NCBI GenBank assembly: GCA_963377175.1 | Contig: CAUJNA010000458.1 | Span: 424,533 to 488,532 of the forward strand | DNA: 64,000 nucleotides | Source: Effrenium voratum | Lineage: Eukaryota > Sar > Dinophyceae > Suessiales > Symbiodiniaceae | Direction of reading: 5' to 3' | Shown here: positions 22,801 through 37,800 of the stretch, piece by piece | How positions within the stretch are numbered: position 1 is the first letter of the stretch | How the letters are laid out: each line of letters begins with the position of its first letter | Notes under the pieces: model-generated | Seen by the model: the letters and a program-made list of their open reading frames with translations, nothing else | What the model was told of the DNA's origin: nothing | Databases searched by the model: none | Made by a program: the position numbers and the translations under genes

Positions 22801-25800
22801 ATTGGATACGTCTGAGTTTGGGTGCTTGGACATGGATTCCGCTTGCAGCGTAAGTTTCCTTGCTGTCTCCTGAAGGCAAAACATATTGAAGCAATTGCAC
22901 GACGTCAGAAAATCGGCGAGCGCTTGGGCCATGGTTCTGTCCATTTCCCATACAGAAACACAACAATAGTCACTACAGCTTTCCTATAACATGACGCAAC
23001 AACTGATTCCGGACTTGGAAGTGAAAGTACTTTCGAACATGATAATTGATATTTTTGGGGTTATATCTGAAAATTAATAAAACATGTGAGTGTACTTGCT
23101 ACTGGTACATGAGTGATTGCTTAAGGCGCGTTGATTTGTCCGACCCATGAAGCGCACTTTTCCACACAAGCTTTACCAGGGGCAGAACATGGGCAGATAT
23201 AAAAGCCGCCTCTTCTCGATGGCAACTCTTGGAAGACAGTGGGCAGCGATTTATGCTCAACTGGGCGATGAGTAATCTGGGCAGGACCAACAGTTGTTCA
23301 AAGGCTGATTTAGCGAAAATCCAACTAGTTCTCAGCGGTTGCTCCTAGTTTCAATCAGCGCCAGGGCGCGCTATTGCGGGATGTTTTCGGAGAAGGAGCT
23401 GCTGGAGTATTGGAACAAGGACAGCATGGCTCGGGAGGGAGGTCCTTTCAAGTGCCGGCTGGCTTCCAGGAGTCAGGGCGCCCCTGAGATGTCCTTGTCC
23501 GATTCTTGCTTTTTAGAGGGCACTGCCGCACTACGCGGTGATTCTGTGCGACTGTGTATCCTGAACCAATCGCTGAGGTGCTCAGCCCCGTGGCAGTTGT
23601 CCGCCCTGCTTCATCAAAAAGGGCCCTTCTGCGCATTGACCTGGCCCAACACTGCAATCCGCAGGAGGGTCAATGAACACACCGATGCAACCTTCAACGT
23701 TCGAAACGTTTTGTTCAAAGCGGGTGGGAGGAACCTATATTGGCCCAGTTGGGGCAGAGCCCCGGTTGCTTGGTTGATTTGTTGGTTGCTTGGTTGCTTG
23801 GTTGCTTGGTTGCTTGGTTGGCGGGCGGGCTAGCGACTTGGTTGGCCGCATCACCAGCGCCAGTCTTACTTGGACTTTTGGACTTCGGTCTTTGATTTTG
23901 GCGGTTGACCAAAGCCACAGCTAAAGCAGCTGCTCAAATCAGCTCTAAGCCAGCAACCCCCAACACAGCCTGATGTCAGCCCCTTGCCGAGCCTAACTGT
24001 ACACCCAACCAGCCCAAGACCCGCCCTCATTCAGCAAGTCCCAACTGCCACCAAATAAGCAGCCTTTCAACTGAGGCTGGTGATGCTGTGGATGCGGCCA
24101 ACCGCGTCTAGTAGAACAAAAGGGCCCAGCAAAGAAAAACGCACCCCAAGCTGGATGGGGGTGAAACCAAGACAAACCAATTGCTTTCAAGAATCAGAGA
24201 GCATGCATTCCGCGCTCGCCTAGGCGTGCTGCCTGTGTCGGTGTGAACGCTCGGCCAAAGTTTTGCGTGTCACATTGGGGAAGCTTTGCAGTAGTTACTC
24301 CCCTACCTCAACGGACCCCGGTCAAAAAGGGATGGTTTGCGATGCCCTGCCGGCGAGGACTGTAAGCCGGCGCAGCCAAAGAGTGGAGCTGCAGGCGGGC
24401 TTGGGACGGGCCGAACCTTATGTTTCCTGGGCTCCGCCATCCTTCGGCCATTTGGCTCCAAACTTTAAGAGTTGAACCTCAGTCACCACCCAAATGATGT
24501 CCATTTAGTGGGTTGCCCATTAAGATTCACACCATGTTTATGTTTGTTTTCAATTATGCGGAGTTGTTTTAAGTGAAATGTGCAGGCAGTCCTGAAATGT
24601 CTGACAAGGGCATGTTGTATTGCGCGTGCGATTCCTCTACTGCACGGGGAATACATAAACCGTTTGTTAGGGAAGTGATCAGCATGGGCATGTACACAAA
24701 TGTTTTCAAGTGGGGCCAGCATTTATGCTGGCCCTCAACACCAAGTTGTGTCGCGTGCTCGTGGCTTGTCCCCGCACGTTCCATTGGTTGCAGTGCTGGT
24801 GTTGCCGGCGGAGCCTTTGGAAGGATGGGTGTTGTACATTTTGTTGTATTGTCGGAGCCACCGCCTGAGCAGTTCATGTGCGATCAAAGGCACATTCGGA
24901 AGCCAGATGGCTGTTCTAAGTACAAGCAGCGTGCTGGACAGCCCACCGGCAAACATGAAAGTTGAGGAGAGCCAACTGCGGCTTTCTTTGTTGTGGTGGT
25001 GTTCCGTACGGGTTAGGATTTGGGCTGCTCCCCATGCTCATTCTGTGTTTATTTTGTTTTTAAGTGTTTTTGCTGTAGGTGTCTATGCATCTGTGGTTTT
25101 GTCCGGTTTATTTATGGTTGGCCGTCTTCCTATTTTTGCAAGTGTTTCGAGGACATGAAACTAGTCCGTTTCAAAGGGCCCGGCCAGGCCAGTCTGAGAA
25201 GCGCCGAGATCCCGAAGACGGCCAGCTTTATAGCAGCTTGCATCGGATTTGGGTCCTTTGACAGTCGGGCGTGTCTTGTTGATACCCCTTGGCTGTGCTT
25301 TAAAGGGACACCAAACAGCAACCACAACTAGCCCCTTTGTGCGGTCCTCTATTTGAGACACACCCATTTCAGCTCCTCAAAGCTCCAGGTTGGTTCTTTC
25401 CGAGTCAGGGTCCCATTTGTAGCAGAGCTATTGGTTGCGGTCCTTTCACAGCAGTTGGAACTTTGAAGCGTCACGATCCTGGACTTGTCTTTTTTCTAGG
25501 GGACCCCCCAAAAAAAGGCGCCATATGGGCCATATGATTTGAGGATTGTTTTATCCGCTGGATTGCTTTTTTTCTTCCAGTCCCCTGCGCAGGCCCGCCC
25601 TATACCCTCAACACAAACCACCCACCCTTGACCCAGCCCAAAACCACCCCAAAACCTACCCCAAGCCCACGCTAGACCAACCCTAGCCTTCAACCCACCC
25701 TGACCTCGCCAACCACCCTGCAAGAGCCTAGAGTTTCTCAGCTTCTCCCGCGGCTGCTTTCATTCTCCTGTGCCGTTTCACTGACGCATCCGCGAAGGAT

Positions 25801-28800
25801 TCTCGTGAAGGTGGCGATTGATGCACTAAGGAAGTCCTGATGATGGTCACTGCTGCGCGTTCCTAAACCAAACCCGAACGCACCCTAAACCTACCCTAAA
25901 CCTACCCTAAACCTACCCTAAACCTGCCCTAAACCTACCCTAAACCTACCCTAAACCAAGCCTAAATAACTGTAAGCAAACCCACCCTAAGCCAACGGCA
26001 AACCACCCAACTCGGGCATGCTTCGGGGAAGTCCTGGGAAGCACTTGCAAGCCATGGTTGCCATAATAGTGTTCTATTCTACTCCCTGTCGCTGTTTCTT
26101 TCCACTCCCTGTCACTGTTTATTTCTGCTCCCTGTCGGTGTTCCTTTCTACTCCCTTTCGGTGTTCTATTCTATTCCCTATAGGTATTTTATTCCCTGAG
26201 TCGGAGTTCCATTGTTGGAGTTGTTGTTCTAATCTGGTTTCCACAAGGCGACCTAAAGTCATGAGTTGCTGCTTCGAGGCTTTGACGAGCTGACGCGGAA
26301 GTATCGGGGTACCTTTACCCTCACCGAGATCGAGGGCTACTGGCTGGAGGCTCACTGCCGAGATCTGCTCACACGATGTAGACTCCCATGCAATCAACAT
26401 GGAACCCAACAAGGGGGAGATTCCTCTTACAAAAGGATGGCCTTGTTGGTTCCATTGTTCTATGTTGATCTGCGGAACAGCTTGCCGTGAACATCTGCCA
26501 GGAATATGTTGGAGTGCCAAATCAAACTTGTGGAAGGTGTGAGAAACATTCAGAGCTGCTCATACGGCTCTTGCTCATCCGCGAAGTGGCCAGAGTTTTT
26601 GGTTGCTTTTGTTTTCTCGGAGCCTCATTCGCATTTAAGGGACGCGCACGGTTCAAGAGCTAACAATGTGAGTTTGGCAGTCATGGAAGCTGGTGATAGA
26701 GGGCTTTGGGAAAACTGGTAATTGCTACCACTAATTCAGGCCATTTGACCACCCACAGTTTGCCTGTGGGGCCTATATTTGGGCTGCAGCCAGGTTGTCT
26801 GCCCACCGAAATCAGAACCCCCATTCATGTGTGTGTATATCAGTCTGTGTGTGTGCGTGTTTGTTTGAGTCAGTTTGAGGGTACCCTTTTGAAGTTAATC
26901 TAAGGGAAACCCAACGGCAACTACCCCCTGTTCGGGGTTGTTCTACGGTGCAGGGAGATCAGGGCACCACAAAGTTATTTGGGGGGCTCGCTGTCGAGAC
27001 ATCTGACTGCAGATTGGGAACTTGCCCAAGCTTCAGGGAAGCCATGCTGGGGTCCTCACGTCAAGCTCTCCAAGTGCATGTTGTGCTCGGGGTGATTAAA
27101 ACAAACACAGCAATCGAAATCCAGCGTAGTCAGACGAACTTCTGCGCAGAATCTCAGGTCATTCAGACCACGGGATCCCAGCAAATGCAAGATACAATCA
27201 CCCCCCCGTTGTGATTTGTGCTCGGAAATGATCATTCGTTTGCTTGCTGCTTGTTGAAGCGGAGAATGGTCATGAGTTGCTTATTTGCTCACCCCCCCCC
27301 CCCCCCCGTCTTCTGTTCAGTGTAGTGAGAGGGCCCAGCATTTGTCAGGAGTGCCGACGGTAGCGGCACACCCGTCGGCGTGTCGTGCAGAAAGGAGATG
27401 AATCATTGGCCCGCCCAGTCCAGGCTTTTGGTGGCTACACAGATGCTTTTCCAAATGGTGGACCCCTTTTTGGATGCTTTGAAAGGGAAACCACAAGGAC
27501 ACAACTTGTTTGGGCCCTTTTGAGAAGCACCTATATGTATGGTTGCATTTCCCATCATCCCTTGGTGGTTCTGAGGTAGTGGAATCAATCCTGGGTGCAA
27601 TGATATGTGATGTTAGGAATCATTGGCATGCATATGGCTGGCTTCCTTGGTCCTCCGGTGGCCCGAGGCAGTTCACATGACTCGAAAACTGATTCAGAGC
27701 CATAGCAAGGGGAGCCATCGGAGTGCCATTGGCCTGAATGGTCCTCTAGTCGCAAGGTTGCATTGGCTTTCTTTGCTGCGGCTCTGTGACACTTTATGAA
27801 CGAACTGGTTGGGGCTTTGGTTTGTCTTCCCTCCAGCTGACTGGACGTTTCGGCCTTATGCCTTGGGCAACGCAGATTAAGACGTGGCTCTTCTGATCTC
27901 GCACTGGTCAAGAAGCACCTTGCCACCTCCATGTGGAACCTGTCGCAATGGGGACCCCCCCCACATTATTGGTTTTCCGTTTGGTTCCCCTTCAACAAAC
28001 CCACACACACACACGCACACAAACATGGGGACCCTCAAACAAGACGTGCCACCCATGCGTTGGTTGAACCGCTGCCCGTTGCCTTGTGCATTGCTTTGAG
28101 ATCAGACCTCTAGAGGCCAGACACGTGAGGAGATGTGCACGATAGCAAAGAGCCAGAGACAGCAAGGAGATCGAGCCATGCTACAGTGGGTGTTAACTCA
28201 ATATTTCAGGTAAATCAACCGCGCGCCACAAAAACCATGGGGAACATTGCGGTAGATTCGGGGGCTCTTTGTCCCCGTAGTTTCATGTTTTTGGGCATCC
28301 ACCGTATGTTGCACAATCCGGAATATGCCGTGCAATGCCTTGGCTCATTGTCGATGACATCCCCTTGGATTTCTGAATCTCCTCACGGATGGCCCTGTGC
28401 AAACTGCTGGGCACGCGTGCCCGAGGATATGGTTGCCGGCTTGTCAGGGACCATCAGAAGAGTAGTAATTAGCCTCCAGCAAATACAGCTATTTCCCAAT
28501 TTCCCAGCTGCCTTGACATGTGGATGAACTACTCTCCACGGCGGGAGGGAGCCGCGGTGTTGCAAATGTCCGCCAAGTGCAAGGATCTTGAACTGGGGTT
28601 TGTACAAACTGGACTAGTCAGGAGCAGTTGGACGGCAGCTGCTTTGTTCGGTCCACTCACGGTCCATCTAGAATTCCACGACTTGAAGCTGTGAGGGAAT
28701 GAGTTCCTTTGATGTTTGGTCAAAATTCACTGGCAGTGCCTGAAAGTGAATCCTGTGTGCCACATTTTGGGTGTGAGTGAGGTCTCACTTTATTGCGAGG

Positions 28801-31800
28801 TGAGACCCCCCTGGTTTATCTATTTCTACGTACATATTCTTCCTGCGAGAAGTGGCAGGGACATGGCGCACCAAAGCAACAAGTGGTCCCTGCATACCTA
28901 GTAGTCCCATAAATAACTACGTACTTGTAGCACATCCGTCCTGTGCAGAGCCACTTTATGAAGCGCATTAAGACGCTCTTTGTCCAAGTAACTCTACGTC
29001 CTTTTGAGCCTATCCCCCAAGCCTTAATTTCGAGTGCTAGAAGCTTAGCAAGAGAGCGTGTGCACTGTTAGACGGCTAGTTGAGGGTCATGGGGGGTTGG
29101 ACGGCGCCGGGCCACTTGGCATTTTGATAATGAGGGTTTTCTTTAAAAACTAAGTTGGGCCTGTCCAAGGGTGCTTGTACATACCCCTTACATACCCCTT
29201 GTACAAATGAACCCAAAAGGCCTGCTGATGTTCATACCCCTCTCCCCAAAAGGGGTATATACCCCTTACAAAGTGGGTTGGAAACCATGAAAGCCAAGGG
29301 GTATGAACAAGGGGTATGTACTTCCACCCTCTTAGAGCCTGGGAACGTGATGATGTTCAATTCGTGGAGGCCCAGGGCTATCATGATTCACGCATTTGCT
29401 TAGAATTTGCATTGGCAAATATGGGGCCATCGCAGACACACGCAGGATTTTCCGTGCGAATTTTAGGGGGCTGCGAACAACGGAAACGAACATGCAGTGT
29501 GGTGTCCTCGGCAAAGACGGAGCAACTGTATCTTTCTGCCAAGGCACGAAGTGTCGTTTGAAAGAGACGAGCGGCACGTGTCGACAATGCGATACCAAAA
29601 GGCTGACTTGAGACCGTCTTGCTTGCACACTCAAAGAAGAGGTGACACAGAATGAGATCCCTACCACCGGAAGTACCAGATGTTTGGGGACAGATATTAT
29701 CCAGAGACTCTGTTGCCAAAGCCTATCGAAGCGGTGGTTTCCCGATGTGGGATGATGCGTGGTTGTTTTTACTGGCTTTCGGTAAGGAATCAACAGGGGT
29801 TTCGGTTTGGATCGGAAGGGGATCCCTTTAGAACAAGACGCAGGATTTGTTTGTCATGTGCTGAGTTGGGCACTCATGACAGGTACTCATAGTATGTCGC
29901 GGTGATGGATACTTAACTACCCAAGTCTGTTCGATACAGCTCTCACGGCATCTTGCAGCTATGTGGAGGCAAGTAGACTCGCCGGAACTCGTGCCCGGAG
30001 TGATTCTCCAAGTACCCAAAGTGTCTCGTCGCATGATCAATGATGTTGTTGGTCAGAGCGGCCCGTGCTGCACTGGAAAATTCACCTGACAATGTACTAA
30101 ATGCGCAACAAACACGCACAACGGATCAATCGTTCTGCCAGCTTGTGAGCAGAAGTTAATCTTAGAATCATGGCCTGTCGCATTCAGCTGTGATTGCAGC
30201 TGTGCAAAGTGTGCAGTGTCCCTCATCTTTGGACGATGAATTGGCATGGAGCTCTGGCACTCGTTGTGAGATCAACCCAACCACTTGGTCTAACCACAAA
30301 CCGCCACTCCGAGGCCGCGGAGGAGCTTGATTCAGTAAGCGTGGGTCAGCAGTCTATTCAGCGTCTCAATATGCACAGCTTGCCAAGGATTCCGGCGACA
30401 TGATGCTTTCTCTCAGGTCAGTACGTTTTGTTGGGAAATCACCCTTCAGACTTCTCGTTCCCTGCAGGGTACGCTTTGGATGCGCCTTCGGATCCACCCT
30501 TGGGATGATATTAAACGAGTACTAAACGAGCATCAAACTGAGGGACGAACAGACGGAATCCCCCAACAAGCGCATCTAATCCCAGACTGCTCCGCAGGTA
30601 GTTCTTCTAGTGCTCTCAGCAGATGCGAGGAGCTGAGTGCGGGCAAGGCTGTTGATTGGGAAGTGGCCGGGCTTTCGCTCAGAAATCAGGGCATTTTTTC
30701 AGACTTGTGCTGGTGTTGAATTGCTTTGAGCATGGGTTGAGTATGGGTTTAGTATTGGTGTTATATTGGTTTAGTGTTGATTTAGTATTGGTCCTGGAGC
30801 ACCCCGTAATAAGGCCGGGATCGCCCTTAAAGAGGCTGGGGAAAACGATACTTATTAAAAGGGTGCATTTAGTACTCGGGGGAAAGGATTAATTTCTTGA
30901 AGCTGGTTTCTTGGATTACATCTTTAAGCAAGGGTTGGCCGACCCCGCACCGGCGTCAAGAGGTCCACAGCATGAGAGGCTCTGCACTGATCCAAAACTG
31001 GATTTCCTTTGGACATCATACAAAGCCACCGGTTAGGACTCGTCAAAAACATGCAAAATGCACACATAAATGGATGGTGTCAGTTTCTGCGCAAGAGAGG
31101 CCTCCGTGAAGAGTTGTATATCCTGTACCGCCGTGACATCGGTATGAATTGTTGACATGTCTTGCCACACCGCAGCTTGGGGTTTCAAGGCTCCTTTGAG
31201 CCAGGTACACAGAGTGGTGAGCAAAGGATTGCAACTTGAGATAGATAAAAACCAGGTAGCTGAAGGGCAGCAAGGAAACTTCTTCACATGGTTTGGGTAA
31301 AAGGTTTTAAAACCACGGTTGCATTGCAACTCAGGCGTGTCGGCTGTGAGAACGGTGCATGAAGACACTTTCAGCGCACCTCACCGACAGACCAGGGACT
31401 CTGTTTCTCCCGGGGTATATACTGTTGGGTTACGGTCCCCAGGCAAAGATCACGTCATTGCACGAATCCACTAGCATGTGGCTGGCAGTAGTTGTGCAGG
31501 GACTGCAAAACACCTCAAAGCACAAAGTTCTTCACAGCACCTGAAAGCAAGGCAATGCATATGCCACGACTGACAAAGAATCTGGTTCACACTTCTGTTT
31601 TGTGTTAAGGTGGATGTCTTGTTCGGGTCGGGCGGGTCAGCTGTCGGGGTTTCGTTCGGGTTTCGCCGCATGGCGTGCCATGAAGCGACTGACAGATGGC
31701 AAGACGCCAGCAGATGCTTGGCACGCAGAGCTTCCAGTGCTGATTCATGCCATAAACCACCCGGGCCTGTTATATCTTAGCTTGACCAAGAACAGCAGAT

Positions 31801-34800
31801 CTCTCAAAGATCTGGCTTTGCAACCTGGCGAGCTTTGGGGAGGGTAACTTCAACTTATTGACGCAATAGCAAGCCCCAGCTGGTTTTTGGATGGAGGGGG
31901 GTCCTTCACTTCCGGGGTCAACATCAAGACCCCTGCAAACAACTATGGCCACTCCACCCCCACCACTCAACCCTGTTGCCACCACACACACACACACCCT
32001 TGGTTGAAAGCTATAGTATGTAAATTGGACAAGCATTTCGAGAGTGTCAGGGGCCTTGGCTGGTTTTGGTTCGAGAAGTATGTTTCAAAGGAGGGACCCC
32101 TCTTTGCTCGGCCCCAGCCATACAAGAAGCAACAAAACGAACAAGCTTGTGCCAGCACGGCATTTGGGGTGCAGGGAGTGAATGCACAAAATGTGTTGTT
32201 GATCCTTTCGCAAGTTTGATAATTGCCGACTGCTCGTATGCCAACAAGAGTGTCTATGATTGCCACACCCATACTCCTCATGTTGCCAAGTACCACTTCA
32301 TGTGAGCCATTATCAACACAAGGTGAGTGGAAAGTACTGTATGACTTGTTCCACCAGAAGTAGAAGCATCCGATGACGTAGTTGTTCTTTACATAGTTTT
32401 GGGGTAGACTTGCTTGATATTGTTGATGAGAGGAAACATGTATTGAACGCTGGCAGGCTGCAAATGGTTGGGTACATTACAACATCCAGATCTCATTGAA
32501 AATGTCTTGGTTTCCTCACAATAGGGCACCCCCCAAACATTCTGGTGTTTCTTTACGTTCTTCCACATTTAAGCCAACTCAAACCCCTGGCATGCATCAA
32601 TCCCCACTTCTTGCAAGCTTGGAGGGGTCATACGATGTGTATATCATGAGAAACCTCACCAAATCGGGAGCAGTCTTGCCGCAGTCTTGCCCATAGCATC
32701 CTTTCTTGGGCTCGGATCGGGTCAGATGTCTCGTATGCTTGCTTGCGATGGTCGAATGTTGTTTTGCTCAGTATAGTGCGAGTGAACCCGTTAAAAAGTG
32801 CTTGGAGCTCTCTCGAAGGTGGAAAAGTGTCCAGCACTTTTGGCTGCCAGAGGCAGCTTCATCAACCGCCTTAAAAGGCCATTTGGCTACGACAGTGTCC
32901 CAACAAGAGCCTTCCGCGGTTTCATCATGCACACTTTGAAACTAACTTCATGAAGGAACTATCTGAAGTTCTGAAGTTCTTCTTTGTTTGCAGTACGTGT
33001 GAGCGCGTCATTCCGCTGCTTCCCAATATGTCCTAGATAGTTGCTATCATGTTGGTCAATGCTTATGACTTGTGGTTTTAAGATAAGCCACAATTTCATT
33101 GTAGTGAGTTGGGCCATCACGCTCGAAACCAGCAAGCCAAGGAGAAGCGGCAAAAGGACTCAGAGCATGGCCGGGGCTACGGCACAGTGCTGTGGTACAA
33201 TGGCCGGCGCCAGACGGGGCGCGTGCTGTGCGATGATGGCGGCTTGGGCGCGAAAGGGCAAAGGGAGGAGGGTGGGGATGACTGGGCGATCGGGGAGGGC
33301 GGGGGATGAATAGGGAAGGCGCCAGACATCACAGAGACTACTTTGTTTTCTGTTAGGGGAGTGAGGGAACGCAGGGACGTGCCGGCAAGTCAAAGCGGCT
33401 GCACCATGCAGCTCCTTGGGATTCTAGGCTCGAGCTCTCCGGTCAAGATGATGAAACAAGAAGGTCACAAATCCAAACTGCACTGACAAGGTGCATTGCG
33501 AATTATTTTTGAAGGGGTGTGGGAAGGCTTACCTGAGTAACAACCATCAGACCTGTTCGTCAAGCGCTTACGCGAGGCTCAGCGAAAGCTTGATCACTGG
33601 CAAGTTGGAAGTATCCACAGAGACATCCAGGGGAGACTTAATCCTTTCCTCAGGCCTGCCGTCAAGCCCATATGGAAGACTACTCACACTGGGTCACTTT
33701 GGGCAGGCCCGATTCTGACCCCAGTTTTTGTGGAGATGTTTCCAAGCAGGGCGACCCTCAGAACGGGGGTTCCTTTTGGTCGCCCTTTAAACCAAGGCGC
33801 AAAGGGTTCCGTGAGGAAGGTGACACATGTGATGGTTCTTGTCAGAGGTGATGCCACATCCCTCCATACCCTGAAAAGAGAACCAAACCCAAATGGGAGT
33901 GTTTTTTAGAGGGTACTCTTTTTTGATTTTCAAGGGAAAGAAATGGACAACCACCTATTTTGTGGTACCCCCCTATTTAGCAAATGTTGACAGTTTCTTC
34001 TTGGTTTTGCAGGCGAGGAGCTGATCATCCCCGAGGGCGGCGCCATGAACCGGAACATGGTGCCGCTGACGCCTGCCGGGCTCATGCGCCTGGGACAAGA
34101 AATAAGCTTAGGTGACATCCCCAACAGCACCACCCCCCTATGAGAACCCTCGCGGAACCCTCCTTGGAACCGTCCCGCGCATCGCCAGAACCCTCGCAGA
34201 ACCCTCGCGGAACGCTTGCGGAACGCTCGCGGAACCCTGCGGAACCCCCGCGGAACCTTTCCTCAGAGCCGCCCCGGACTTCCCCAGAACCTATTTGGGC
34301 TGAGACCCCTTAGCTTTCAGCTGTTGGGGAAAAACGCGGTGATTCACCCAGTGGTCAAACCCAGTTTTAGGGCACCCGCACCCTGTTTCGCTTCTAGGCT
34401 TCACCAAAATGGTCAGCCCCAACAGAACCATCACTGTTTGTACCAGGCCACTGGGCAACTGGAGCGTTTGCTGAAGTGGCCGCATTGGTTGGTTTTTGGT
34501 TTAAGCTCTTCAAGCGACTTTTCAAGGTGGCCATTTGGACCTCGGCAGGTTGGTGGGATCTTTTTTCGAATCATGTTGCATTCTGAGGCTCGCTACGTAT
34601 GGACCAGAATCAGACATTAATCTTGAATCTACCTCCTAAATACATGTCCTAGATACAGCAAGTAGGGAACAACCAACACAATGAATGTATTTACATTTGT
34701 GTGGTTGTTTTACGTGCAGAGTTAAGGGAATCACAGTACCTGCGAACTTCAGCAATCCAGGTGGAACATGTGTTCCCAAACAGCCAGCCTTTGTCCAAGG

Positions 34801-37800
34801 CCCCAACAAGACACCCAGTGGGGCCCGTTGTTATTTTTTGTTGGGAGGGGGGGGGTCCCCTTTAAAAGCACTGCCAAAACGAGTTCCTCTTTCCCGTGGC
34901 CACTGCGGGCCTGGGTGCAAGTGTCCTGTTTCAAGGTCTCTAGATCTGGCTTTGACACCGCCACTTCTTCGGGGCACTTTGCGCGCTGCGTTTTCTTTTG
35001 GTTCCCCAAGGACAATCACTCTCCTTTTGTCACTTCAGCTTGAAGGCTTTGGCCTGTTGGACGGCCAAGCACGCCATAGCTAGGCAAAGGTCAACGAGCT
35101 CAGCCATGAAGGGCCTTTGGGGGTTCCTCATTTTGCAAGTTAGGGAATTAACCCTCTGTGGGAGATGTTGCTTCTTGTTTTTTTTTTTTTTCAGGGGAAG
35201 CACCGCACACATGCATAAAGTTTACAAGCATAAAGTGGTTGTATAGTTTCCCTTGGTTAGCGGTTTGGGGGTGGACACCCTCCTGCCACCTGTGGGAACT
35301 ATATGCACAAATGCAGATTGATCAGATTGCTTTGGCGGATCGAGCAGACCTCAAGGCCTCTCAAACCTGTCGGAAGCCGCGGCAGAGCCTCATATTCCGC
35401 CCGTGCACCATTTGACCCGAGCCGCCAGCCTTCTTGAGACCAGTTTCTGTGATCCCCAAAAAGGTCACCGGTAATATGACCAACTAGTCATGGGAATTAA
35501 CCACTTTGGCGCAGAAGCCAGAAAGGGCTGTTCTCTACGACTATACCATTCGGAGTATGGAGCTCTTCTTGGCGAGGGTCGCTCCGAGCCGTTCCTTGAG
35601 GATGATTAAACTACAGTGGAAAATTGGAAAACGGTTACTTTGAGTGTCCCATCAGGAGCCAAGTTTTGACCCTTGGGTCGCGTGGGAGCAACCCTGTTCA
35701 CAAAAGCCAATCATTTGGAGGAACCCTGTTGAAATCCACACATGGCCATTTTGAGAGAAAGCGCATGTTTTCCGGGGAAGCATTTTCTTGGGTGCCATAT
35801 GTTAGGTTGTCATCCATGTTTTTGTGCAAACCGTCCAGGCACGGCACCCGGGTCCGCTGTATGCCGGCGAAGCGCAACGGCGCCTGGCACTGCGTGTCGG
35901 TGCGCCCCGCAGAGTCCAAGCAGCAGGGCCTCACGGTGCCTTGGCGGAACTTACCGCCGAAACCGGGCCTTTCCGCTGGAAATGGCGGGTGGGTCAAAAA
36001 TGCGTACCCAAAATGGAACCCTGATAAATGGAACCAAAGACTAAAACCTGAGGTCCCCCGGTGCTTTATTTTTTGACCCATACCCAAATGGGGTTTCCTC
36101 CTGTCAATCTGTGTCACATTCTAGGGTGCACTAAATATGGATGGGACAACGGTTGAAGGAAGACAATGTCCTCTAACAAAAACCCCGTGGCGTTCCATAG
36201 CCACCGTGCAGTACGGCCTTTGACCTTCAACTCTGCTTCGCTCATTCAAGGCTACACCTTGGCCAACTGAAACATGACCTTTCCAGCGAGACGAGAACCG
36301 CACCGCCATTTTGGCAGACGAGAGTCGAGATTGAGAGACAACAGGCGAGAGTTTCACGAGTTGTGAGACAGGGCACGAGCCGGCAGTCAAGAGTGGGCTG
36401 CGAGAGAACTAAGTCTAGAGTCAAGCGCCGAGAGTCAAGTGGATAATCCCGAGTCGAGTCCGAGACGATGGCTAGAATTCGAGTGTCGCATCAAGAGTGG
36501 CGAGTCATGAGTCGAGAGTTGAGCGGCGAAAGACGAGAAGCGAGAGTCGGAAAACAAGAGTCGAGAATGAAGAGTCGGAGAGATAAGCCACCATTTGGAG
36601 GGTAACTTGGAGGATCTGATGTTTTTTTTTTTTTCCCCACGAACTGGTAGGAGGGAAACCTAACCTTGGGAAGTCAAGCCGTAGCTCACACTTTTGGAGC
36701 CTCACTTTCTCCTCTACTTCTCACTTTTGGGAGGGGTCTGACCAAGGTAGGGGTGGACAACCAGGTGAACTTCCGAGGCGCCGGCGGGTTCTTGGGCGCG
36801 CCCCTTTTGGGTCTCAAAGTTTGACAAGCTCAACGCAATGGCCTCATGGGCATGGATCATATCCCCAAATCAGCCAGCTCAAAGTCGTTGGATGAGCTTC
36901 CCAAATTTGGAGAGTGCCCATACAGGTGATGGTCCCCTTGTGTGGGCGAAAGGGAAATAAGGCATTGAGGGGCGGTGTTTCCAAACTGGAAGGAATCGGA
37001 CACCCAAGAATGTGATGTGCTTTGGGTTTCCCTGTCGCTGTGCAAATGAGTGGGCCCGAGTGCAGGATCCCCCTAAGAAAAGAACATGGATGCACTGGTT
37101 GCCTTGAGAGTGGTTTCGATTTCCCCTTTAGTAGAGGCAAATAAATTGGCAGCTCCTTACCACCCCAGTCCTTGGCAGGTCAGCTGGGAATCGGTTTGAT
37201 GAATTCGTGAGTTGCTCGGTTTGGTTTGGTTTGGTTTGGGCCCGGACTTGTGTGTTGTCCATTTATGGGAGGAACGGCAGCTTGAACATTGGGCACCTTT
37301 CACCATCCACGAAGCGTGTTCTTTGAATGCCCAAGCAAGAAACTCCTCCTCTGCTTTGTGTGTGGCACACAGAAGCTGAGTCGCAAATCAGGTTGGGCAA
37401 TTTTCACGAGCTTGCCTGGGAGAAACACCAGATGAAGGTTTGTAGGGGGATTCCCAATGCGAACCGTGGTTTACCCAGATCCTTTCCCAGCGATCATTTG
37501 TTTGCCCTTCAGGGGAGGATCGCACCGAGCTGTGCGCTGCAGATGTGCTGGCGACTTGGTATCTAGCAATGGAAGGGCGAGTTATCCCTCGGTGGCTTGT
37601 CGGCTTCTCGTGTTTCGAGGTATGAGTCATTGGTCTGACATGGTTTGACTTGTTTTGGCGATATGGTAGCTGACTCATTTGAGCAGGAGAAAGCCCGTGA
37701 CATAATACGACACTTTCATTCTCTGGGAAAGTCGATTCAACACAAGCTGACAGCACCCATCAGATCACTCCCCATCATATCTATCCCCTTTTCTGGTCCC

